This document shows, one piece after another, positions 44,901 to 54,100 of a stretch of 64,000 bases of DNA. The notes below the pieces were generated by a model, which worked only from the letters and a program-made list of their open reading frames with translations, was not told the DNA's origin and did not search any database. Within the stretch, counting starts at the first letter, position 1, and the number at the start of each line of letters is the position of its first letter. Source of the DNA: Takakia lepidozioides (Eukaryota > Streptophyta > Takakiopsida > Takakiales > Takakiaceae); the NCBI GenBank assembly GCA_030704615.1, contig CM060732.1, positions 78,473,053 through 78,537,052 of the forward strand. Reading direction: 5' to 3'. Made by a program: the position numbers and the translations under genes.

Positions 44901-47900
44901 GGAGTCCTCAAGATCTCTTTGAGGACACTATGTGAGGCAGGGCAGCTGAAAGAGGCTCTGCAAGTTTTGAACCAAGGAAGCGTTTCAGCAGACTCAGATA
45001 CGTATGTCTATCTCTTGCATAAGTGCATCCATATGAAAGGCCTGGCAGCAGGAAAGCAGGTGCATGCTCACATGATCCATAGTGGATTCAAGCCAAACGT
45101 GTTTCTACACAACACCCTTCTCAACATGTATGTCAAATGCGGGAGCATCATGGATGCACACCAAGTGTTCGACAACATGCCTGAGCGAGGTTTGATCACA
45201 TGGAATATAATGATTGCAGGGTTTACCAAGCATGGGTGTTCTAAGAATGCCTTGAAGACATATGACAAAATGATTCAGGAAGGACTGAAGCCCAACCAGG
45301 TCACGTTCATTTGTGTTTGCACTGCGTGTGCGAGCCTGGCAGCCCTGGAAAAGGGCAAAGAGGTCCATGCTGACATCACGAAAGCTGGAATTGTACCAAA
45401 TATGATCCTGAACAATACCCTAGTGGACATGTATGCCAAATGCGGTAGCATCAAGGATGCAAAGGAAGTGTTTGACAGAATGGCCGAACGAAATGTGGTG
45501 TCCTGGAGTGCAATGATAGCAGGATATGCCCAGCATGGGTGTGGGATGGAGGCTTTGGAGATCTATGAGCAAATGATGCGGGAAGGGGTGAAGCCCAATC
45601 AGGTCACGTTTGTTTGCATTTGCAATGCGTGTGCAAGCCTGGCAAGCCTGGAAAAGGGCAAGGAGGTTCATGCTGATGTTGTGAAAGCTGGAATTGTACC
45701 AAATATCATCTTGGGCACCACACTAGTGGACATGTATGTCAAATGCGGGAGCATTAAAGATGCGAAGGAAGTGTTTGACAATATGGCTGCACGAGATGTG
45801 GTGTCCTGGAGTGCAATGATTGCTGGATATGCCCAGCATGGGTATGGGACGGATGCTTTGGAGACCTATGAGCATCTGATCCAGGAAGGGGTGAAGCCCA
45901 ACCAGTTCACGTTTGTCTGCATTTGCAATGCGTGTGCTGGCCTTGCTGCCCTGGAAAAGGGCAGAGAGGTCCATGCCGACATCATGAAAGCTGGAATTGT
46001 ACCAAATATCATTTTGGGCACTACACTCGTGGACATGTATGCCAAATGTGGGAGCCTCCATGATGCAATTGGAATATTTGACAATATGGCTGAACGAAAT
46101 GTGGTATCATGGAATGCTATGATTGCAGGATATGCCCAGCATGGGTGTGGGATGGAGGCTTTGGAGACCTATGAGCAAATGATGCGGGAAGGGGTGACAC
46201 CCAACCAAGTCACGTTTGTTTGCATTTGCAATGCATGTGCCAGCCTTGCAGCCCTGGAGAAGGGCGAAGAGATCCATGCTGACATTTTGAAAGCTGGAAT
46301 TGTACCAAATATAATTCTGAACAATACACTAGTGGACATGTATGCCAAATGTGGGAGCATCAATAATGCAAAGGAGGTGTTCGACAATATGACTGAAAGA
46401 GATGTGGTATCCTGGAATGCAATGATTGCAGGATATGCCCGGTATGGGTGTGGGATGGACGCTTTGGAGACCTATGAGCAGATGATGCTGGAAAGGGTGA
46501 AGCCCGACCAGGTCACATTCATTGGCATTTGCAGTGCGAGTGCGAGCTTGGCAGCCCTCGGAAAGGGCAAAGAAGTCCATGATAATATCATCAAAGCTGG
46601 AATTGTACCAAATATGATTCTGAACAACACCCTCATGGACATGTATGCCAAATGTGGGAGCATCAAGGATGCAATGGAGGTGTTCGATAACATGGCTGAA
46701 CGAGATGTGGTGTCATGGAGTGTGATGATTGCAGGATATGCCCAACATGGTTGTCATACGGAGGCCCTGCAACTATTTGAAGGAATGCAAAAGGAAGGCC
46801 TGAAGCTGGACAATATCACCTTTATATGTGTTCTATCTTCATGTAGCCATGTTGGCCTTGTGGATGAAGGCAAACACTACTTTGATTCCTTGAGTCAAGA
46901 TCATGGCATTACTCCTACAGTAGAGCACTTTGGCTGCATGGTGGATCTTCTTGGCCGTGCAGGGCGATTGGATGAGGCAGAGGACTTCATTAACAAAATG
47001 CCAATCAAACCAGATGCTGTGGTGTGGAAGGCCTTGCTTGGTGCCTGCAGAATTCAAGGTAATGTGGAGATGGCAGAACGTGCTGCAACATCTGTTCTCA
47101 AGTGGGATCAACAGGACGCAGCAACTTATGTGTTGCTATCAAACATTTATGCCACAGCTGGCAGGTGGGATGATACTGCAAAGGTGAGGAAGATGATGGA
47201 GATTAGAGGGGTGAAAAAGGAGCCAGGTCGCTGCTGCATTGAGGTTGGCAACAGTGTGCACACCTTCGTTGCAGATGACAAATTGCATCCAAAAATTGAG
47301 GAAATCCATGCTGAGCTAAGAAGACTATCTGGGCAGATGAAGGAGGCAGGGTACGTGCCTGACACACGCTTTGTATTGCACAATGTGGAGGAGGCACAAA
47401 AGGAATTTTCTCTTCGCTACCACAGTGAAAAGCTGGCAATTGCTTTTGGATTGATTCGCACGGATCCTGGGATGCCTCTCCGTGTCATGAAGAATCTTCG
47501 GGTGTGTGGTGACTGCCACACTGCCACCAAGTTCATCTCGAAGATTGTTTGCCGAGCAATTGTTGTACGGGATGCAAGCCGCTTTCACCACTTTCAAGAT
47601 GGGGTTTGTTCTTGTGGGGAGTACTGGTGAAATGATTTTAAAAGAAAAATCTTGCTGCAGTCATTAAACATTGTAGCTGCTTGGTTCATCCACCATTTCT
47701 TGAGGGTATTTTCTATGAAATCCTATGGAGGCCATTTCCTCTGGCATGTGAACCCTCCAAGAGCCAGTGTATCCAACACGAGGTGAGACTTATCGTATGC
47801 TATTAAGCAACATTGGTTATAGTGTACAGGGTGGTCTGCATCATGCTAGTAAACCAAATGTGGGCAAATGGCTGCAAATTAGGCTACATTTGTAACCATG

Positions 47901-48550
47901 GTCTTTGAACTGAACAGTTGTCTCAAATTAAGTCGCCATAGGTTACTTTTCTGGGGGCTGAAATCTGCCCAATGGCGAGCCCTGAAGGGTGAAAGTGTAA
48001 CATTTAAGGTTTTCATCCTCACCATGAGTATGGAACAATGGGATTTATTCAGTTCTGTCCCTATTCATTAAAAAGGTTTCTTCCTGTATCTTCCATATAG
48101 AGTATCAAATGCATTGCATTACACGACTTGGTTATATAGGATTTATCTTAAGTTATGTTTAGGGTTGCACCAAGCCATGTATCAATTGCTAGGTGAAGGA
48201 AATAAGTTAAGTCCTCTCCTACAAAACACTGAGTAGTATTCCTTTGTGATGTATATTCTAGTAAAATGTATATGAATGAATGGTGCAAAGTAGTTTTAAA
48301 AAACATTTACGATCAATTTGTGAGTTTAGCAACATTGTTCAATAGTAATCAACATATGTAGAACAGGGATAGACACTCGTGCATTGGCTTGTAGGTTTGG
48401 AGTTAAAACTCATGTCATCTGTCTCTCTATACTTTTGGGCTAGGGCTTTGCCGTGTAATTGCCTCCATGGCTTAGAAAGGGGGTTTAGTTTCCCCCACAA
48501 GGCCCAGTTGTTTGTGCTGGTGTTTCCTTATATATATATATATATATATA
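41931..48550 (+). repeat. segmental duplication, copy B
   Basis: Direct repeat of 33028-38896; see there for the correspondence. B-specific parts are 43065-43936 (AT-rich, poly-A stretches, no gene, replacing OSB-like sequence of copy A) and 592 bp within the PPR array. The OSB-like pieces kept here are at 42788-42840 (RWSMEQRWVEFFEDPSQCYS) and about 44180-44310 (WVNPPWVKEKLAAFMTQVQ). Confidence 0.9.
44727..47630 (+). CDS. PPR-DYW protein with an N-terminal PDF motif (organellar RNA editing factor type), copy B
   Basis: Open for about 967 codons from ATG 44727 (the frame is open a little further up; a splice acceptor CCAG precedes the ATG). Residues 4-35 hold PDFKHPTMNEPLWIDSYKK and P-x-WLHGRLE, the second half of the OSB PDF motif, then an Ala run. 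PPR motifs of the P-L-S type follow, with five near-identical ~101-residue units (each with ACASLAALEKGKEVHADI, NTLVDMYAKCGSIKDAKEVF and VVSWSAMIAGYAQHG). E/E+ follows (VVWKALLGACRIQGNVEMAE), then DYW with the deaminase signature HSEKLA plus CGDCH and the end CSCGEYW. DYW proteins bind organellar transcripts through the PPR array and convert C to U. No transit peptide is visible in this exon, so an upstream exon is likely. The near-identical units imply recent internal amplification. Confidence 0.9.
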   Translation: MRPRWPDFKHPTMNEPLWIDSYKKPSWLHGRLETAAAAQLVKADISTMTITSEREPRGGVLKISLRTLCEAGQLKEALQVLNQGSVSADSDTYVYLLHKCIHMKGLAAGKQVHAHMIHSGFKPNVFLHNTLLNMYVKCGSIMDAHQVFDNMPERGLITWNIMIAGFTKHGCSKNALKTYDKMIQEGLKPNQVTFICVCTACASLAALEKGKEVHADITKAGIVPNMILNNTLVDMYAKCGSIKDAKEVFDRMAERNVVSWSAMIAGYAQHGCGMEALEIYEQMMREGVKPNQVTFVCICNACASLASLEKGKEVHADVVKAGIVPNIILGTTLVDMYVKCGSIKDAKEVFDNMAARDVVSWSAMIAGYAQHGYGTDALETYEHLIQEGVKPNQFTFVCICNACAGLAALEKGREVHADIMKAGIVPNIILGTTLVDMYAKCGSLHDAIGIFDNMAERNVVSWNAMIAGYAQHGCGMEALETYEQMMREGVTPNQVTFVCICNACASLAALEKGEEIHADILKAGIVPNIILNNTLVDMYAKCGSINNAKEVFDNMTERDVVSWNAMIAGYARYGCGMDALETYEQMMLERVKPDQVTFIGICSASASLAALGKGKEVHDNIIKAGIVPNMILNNTLMDMYAKCGSIKDAMEVFDNMAERDVVSWSVMIAGYAQHGCHTEALQLFEGMQKEGLKLDNITFICVLSSCSHVGLVDEGKHYFDSLSQDHGITPTVEHFGCMVDLLGRAGRLDEAEDFINKMPIKPDAVVWKALLGACRIQGNVEMAERAATSVLKWDQQDAATYVLLSNIYATAGRWDDTAKVRKMMEIRGVKKEPGRCCIEVGNSVHTFVADDKLHPKIEEIHAELRRLSGQMKEAGYVPDTRFVLHNVEEAQKEFSLRYHSEKLAIAFGLIRTDPGMPLRVMKNLRVCGDCHTATKFISKIVCRAIVVRDASRFHHFQDGVCSCGEYW

Positions 48551-48996
48551 ATTGATTATTTGTGTGTTTTGGATTGTGTTGATATTTGTGACTTTGTGTT
48601 CCCTATTATGTTATTGTGTTGCATAATACCAATTTGTAGATATATGGAACTTGAAAAACAATAAAGAGAGCTTATTCACGTATGGGATAGGAATCCTATG
48701 TCTGTACTTCATATTCTATGATCTTTAGTTCAATTTTTGAGATTACTATTTATTTTGTTTTTGTTTCAACATATGCAAGATTCTCGGTTCATCCCTCATA
48801 TTGGACGGGCCGGATGCATTACACGGGGGTTGGTAGAACGTGAGCATAGCTCACATAAAGAGCATAGAAAAAGGAGGCGTGAGCACAAAACTGACAATAG
48901 GGTACCCATGTTTCCACGGAAGCCTTAGGCCACAAGTCACAACAAGAAGAACACAAATATTGATATAAAATTAGCAGGAAAAACTATGTATGCACC
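47631..48996. other. 3' flank of PPR copy B and MULE flank
   Basis: To 48550 this duplicates 37978-38896. 48551-48996 is AT-rich and holds no supported gene. The last nine bases, GTATGCACC, form the left target-site copy of the MULE. Confidence 0.5.
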
Positions 48997-49377
48997 GCCT
49001 CTCATTTTAAGATAATAGGGTCTTCAATGGGCACGTGCGATGTGGCCGGTGGGCCCCGCGCACGGACGCCCGGCTTCCCAGCACCCCGCCCGCCTTGCCC
49101 GCCGCTGCACGCGGTCAACCAGCCGCGGGCGCGGCTGCAGCAACCGCGCCCGCGCCCCCGTCTGCCGCGCGGCCAGTCCCCCGCCCATGAGTCCGCTGCC
49201 CTCCAGTCTGCCAGTCCGCCAGTCCGGTGCTGGCCAGTCCGCTGCCCAGCAGTCTGCCCGTCCGCCAATCTGCCCGCCAGTCCGCTGGCCAGTCCCCTGC
49301 CATCCAGTCCGCTGACGGCGCAAGATCGCCACCGTCCATTCCCATAACCCATCCGAGCCCTCCATTTTTAGGGCTGC
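48997..49377 (+). repeat. left terminal inverted repeat of the MULE
   Basis: 381 bp, matching the right end on the opposite strand. The outer ~110 bp are unique sequence (GGGTCTTCAATGGGCACGTG, GCGATGTGGCCGGTGGGCCC). The inner part (49180-49315) is a GC-rich array of AGTCCGCTG/AGTCTGCC steps. The innermost shared part reads CCCATAACCCATCCGAGCCC. Confidence 0.88.
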
Positions 49378-51130
49378 GAAAATGGCAATGATCTTCCCAC
49401 CAAATCCCGGCCGCTCTCTTTTTACGGTTGTTTGTTGTCCGATGTTGCAGTAGGCGTTTCCATGCACGCGACTGTTCATCTTTTGCGCGCGATGTTCATG
49501 ATGATGATGAAGCGTGTGCTTGAACATAAGAAGACTGTCTGGGCACTACAGCCACCATCGTGCATATGCTTCCACTTTTTTTGCCTTCTTGTTGTGCTTT
49601 CGGGAACCTTCGTTTTATGGTTTGGTTCTATGTCATAAATATGAAAAATGCAGACATCTGTCGTCGATAACGTCATCTGCTTGTGATCTGTCATGATACG
49701 TTTAGCCCCTTCATACTGCATCCCTCATGAGAGCCTTCACAAGTTTAGTTCGTTAAAGGAACCCATGGGTAACATGGGCGCGAAAATGGTGGAAGCGTAT
49801 GCACATGGGGGCGTGTATTGCAGATTTCGTATCGGACGATGGGACTGTTTATGTGACCAAGTATAGCGGCTTGCATCCGTCGTACATAAGTTGTGGAAAA
49901 AAGTGGAAAATCTGAAAAAACCCAGCTTTGTGATGGATCCACATGGTATTATATAAGGGATGGCAACACAAAAAAGCAATTCGAGTCGTCAAGGAACACC
50001 ATCCAGTCGTGAGGTCCTCAAACATCCACACGCACCTGCTGATTGCAGATGTCTGAGCCACGACGGGAGTAGGTGCAGAATCGGTACATTGTCGCATTTG
50101 CCAGGAGACGGACCAGGCTGAGACAATTGCATCTGCAAATGCGCGTGGATGTTTGAGGTCCGTTGTATCGCGAGTCTGTTCACAGTGGGTCCGCTGGCCC
50201 ATCAGTGCTCCGGATATTCCTCTTATCGCGTACATAACAGTCAGTTTGGAGGCGGTCTGCTGGAAGTCCGTCTGTTGGGATATCAGTCTGTCGCACTTGT
50301 GAATTTGTCAGTCTGTTGTGTCGGAAGTCTGTTGCACTAAGTCTGTTTGACTTATTATTTTCCCTCCGGTCAGTCTTTTGGCTTGTTCTCCCGCCAGTCT
50401 GCTGAAACGTCCGTCTGCTGGACAGTTCTCATCTATGGATATCAGTCTGATGGACTGTGCATGCATCAGTCTGTTGTGCCGCGAGTCTGTTCGCAATGGG
50501 CGTGTTCGACTTTCTTGTTCTCCCATTACTCTCTTTTGTCTTCATTCTGCTGGCAGGGAAGTGCCTCCAATATGAAGCCGCTTCGCCTTAGCAAAGCGAA
50601 TAGTCCGCTGGACTGGCGGTTCGGTGGACTCTTGGCCCGATGGGAAATGAGTCTGTTGCACTTGCGAGGACCGTGGATGAATTTAGTACGATGCGTTCGT
50701 TCGGTGGACGTATTCAATGCGATGACGGCGGATAGTTGGCGCCTGTGAAATCGCGGCATGTTGGCAGTGCCATGCCCGCTTTCCCCCTTCTACTTCTACT
50801 TTCTTCTCATGTTCCCTGTGCGATCGACTCCATTTTCTTCGCGTCTGTTTCTTCGCACTGTTTTGCACTGTTTTGTTTTCCTCTTTGCGTTTCCATCACC
50901 GTAACGAAAGACGACCGTTCTTCCCCAGGTGTGGAGAGTCGCGGTGAGCCGCGAAGCGTCACAAACACGCTCGCCTTCGTAACAACTCGAAGTTCATCGG
51001 CTCGGTGAGGTTCTCACTTGCTGCGGTGTTTCCATTCCATTCTGTGTCCTCTTCTTGCTTAGGGTGAGTCTTTTCATAGGACTTCTATCTGTCGTTCATT
51101 GTCCTTGCACCTTCATTTCATTCTGCAGCG
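49378..51130 (+). promoter_or_regulatory. leader of the plus-strand MULE gene, rich in the decamer
   Basis: Lies between the left inverted repeat and the first ATG. Positions 50165-50480 and 50590-50610 carry many AGTCTGTTG/AGTCYGCTG steps in plus orientation. No frame with recognisable content; small frames in the antisense direction are by-products. It would hold promoter, 5' untranslated region and possibly a first intron. Confidence 0.4.
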
Positions 51131-54100
51131 ATGGATGATGCTTGTGAAAAGGGTGGAGCGGACTGGGTGGATTTTGTGCACCAAACCAGACTGAAGAAGG
51201 AGCGAAGGTACTGGTACTCACCAGACAAGTTTGATCATAAAATAGTGGAAGCATTTGTAGACCTCCGCGCCCGGAAGCCCAAAAACTCGAATTGGCAGAA
51301 AGACAAGCTCTTCTGTCCCTTCTGTGAAGAGGTTATCAAAGACAAAATCCAACTAAATCGGCATTGTGTTGACACGGGTTGCAAGGAGACTGTTGCAATG
51401 ATTCCACGGGATTTCAAGATACTGAAAGAAATGTCGATTGTCAAAGAAGCCACAATGCGCTTGCGCGGATCAGTGCTTAACCCCCGCACTTTGGAATTAG
51501 ACAAAGTGCGCGCACGGTATGACGTCCATTGTGGTGGCCCGTCAATGGAGGATTTGCAAGTACAGGGAACGCCGGACGCTCCCAGAAAACGTAAACTGAG
51601 TGATAGGGCCCAAAAGAAAGAGAGGCAAAAAAAGGAGAAAGCTGCAAGGTCTGCTCGCGAGGCAAGGGCAAAATCCACACAACAGACTGAACCCCGTCCT
51701 GCGCGGCAGACCCACACCATCAGTACTGATACTAAAAGTGAATCTGCTCAGGGCCTGGAAGGGGTGACAAGTCCAGTGGACATTGACTTGCCTGACCAGA
51801 CTCGGCAGCAGACTCACACAAATATTGTGACCCATGCCATCGGTTTAGGGTCAAAACCAAAAACTCAACAGGGCACTGAAGGGTCAGTCTGCCCTGGCAC
51901 ATTGCACCTCGTTGACTTTGGGCTTTTCCCACCTGAGTGCTCACCAATTGGGGATCCAGACTTCTTCCGTTATTTCTACAGAGTTGCCCAGTCAGGTCTG
52001 CTACGCACATTCATCCGACAGGCGGAACATAATTGGTTGAACAGCTTTGAAGATGAAGATGACGATGATGAAGTAGAGGAGGTAATGGTCAGTCTGACCG
52101 TCCAGTCTGTTCTCTATGCTGTTTGAGTCCATCATCGGGGGGTCACGTTGCCTATTCAGTCTGGTCAGTCCGCTGCGTTCTCTCCTCAGTCCGCTAGCTC
52201 ACTCCGCTCGTCAGTTAGTCTGTATATATCGCTGCATTACTTATTGAGTCCGTTTGTCAGTCCGCTGGTCCAGTCCACTGGTATAGTCTACTAGTTGCCT
52301 CCACCCTACGTACGCACGTTACAGTCTGCTGGTCTGTGAGTCCAGTCCGCTGCATAAGGTGAATATAGAGTCCACGTCCATGTTCCTGACGTCCAAGTTC
52401 TCTGCCGTGTACTAGGATGAACGTGTTTCTATTCGTAGGGCCATTCAGGCTTGGCGGATACCTAGCAATGATGCTCCTTTACAAACGACTGCAGTGCGTG
52501 TGGAAGTGGACCGCGTGCGAGAGTACATATTATTGAAGTATCCTGGGTCATCTGCTGCTATAGCGGCATTACATATTCAAGATGCGTCGGGGGGGAATGC
52601 GTTTGGGACAGCCAAATCTGCCATCCAGCAGACTCCCATTCAACAGGTCGTCATCCAGCAGACTCCCGTTCAGCAGCCTATCATCCAGCAGACTCCAACG
52701 GAGCAGACTCCCAATGAGCAGCCTGTCATCCTGCAGACTCCTCTCCAGGAGCCCATCATGCAGCCCATGCCAATGGGAAGTCCTGTCATCCAACAGACTG
52801 CGGACCAGCAGACTGACCAGCAGACTGTCTTTCTCTCACATAGCATGGCGCTTTTTGCAGTTTGGCGATCGCCATCACCGGTAATTCGACCCGGAGCTGA
52901 AGACCTCACACTTCCCCGGCTTAGGGTGGGAGAAATTAATCCCCATTTGGATTGGCATAATGAGCTCCACCAGATTGTTGCGGACCGCCGGTGGTCATTT
53001 GTACCCTTTCATTATTCCATGGAGTTTTCTATTGAGGAAGCCAACCATGTTCTAGAAGTCGCCTCTGCTGTTGCCATTGAAGCCACAAGCGACCAAAATG
53101 CACCACCTCTACTTGTGCAGATGATTCTCATGGATGACCCACGGCCTGAAGACCTCAAACATATGCCTATAGCACATCCAACCTTTGGGGTGCGAAGAAA
53201 GCACTTGTTCGGATTGACTGAGGAGGACTTTGAGCGCATGATAACTTCCTTCCTACAACACAGATGGATGCAATTTGGCAATTTCCGCTCATACAACAAG
53301 TTGATGAAGGATCTGCATAGTTTGAGGATGGCCTTACTCCATGGAACAGACCATTCACAGAAGTTTGTGGTGGATGACGCATTGCACTGGTTTGCATTGG
53401 TGATGGAACGAGCAGTATTCGACATTGTTTTGCAGAATCCCAATGTCTTCAAAGTCCTGTGGTGTGGGATCCCAACTGAAGACCGCATCGGCGCCATTGC
53501 TCATCTCGATGGAGCATGCCTGTGCCGGCAAATCAAGGACATTGGCCTCGTCGGAAATCTCTTGGAAGGTAAAATGTTATGGGCAACTTTCGTGTTTCAG
53601 CTCAATTTCTTTTGCCAACTTTTTTACAAGTTCACATTTGCATAAACATGTGTTGCAGGGCGAGTTGATCTGGGAGACAAGCAAGTGCAGGCTGCTTTCG
53701 ACTCTTTTGCCAGAGGTGCAAGGGACCTTGTCCTGGCTTTACAAGGAGTTCGGGAGACTGTCCAGCAGACTGGCCACAAGAATGTCGAACAACATATTCC
53801 CCACGACACATGTGGGCAGACTGCCCAAGTCATGGAGACCGAGCATGTGCACCAGAACGTCTCGGGTAATAAGCCGGATCACTTCCAGCAGACTGCCCCG
53901 CACACACATACTCAGTATGTGCAAACAGTACTGAGTGGGCAGTGAACTTTGCAGACTTTGCAGCAGACCGGAGAACAGACCGGCCAACAGACTGCCCCTC
54001 AGCCGACTGTGCAGCAAACCAGCAAACATGGCCACCAGATTGCCCCTAACCAAACTGTACAGCAGACCGTGTAGCAGACCGACGAATCCAGCCAGGAGAT

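Noticed and set aside
49180-49320. CRISPR-like regularity of short repeats in the MULE ends
   Set aside because: The units are about ten bases with very short irregular spacers, in a eukaryotic transposon with introns; there are no CRISPR-sized repeats or cas genes.
52582-52884. Ser/Arg-rich frame and its antisense Leu-rich frame
   Set aside because: Shadow frames of the Gln-Gln-Thr coding repeats; splice phases support the QQT frame only.
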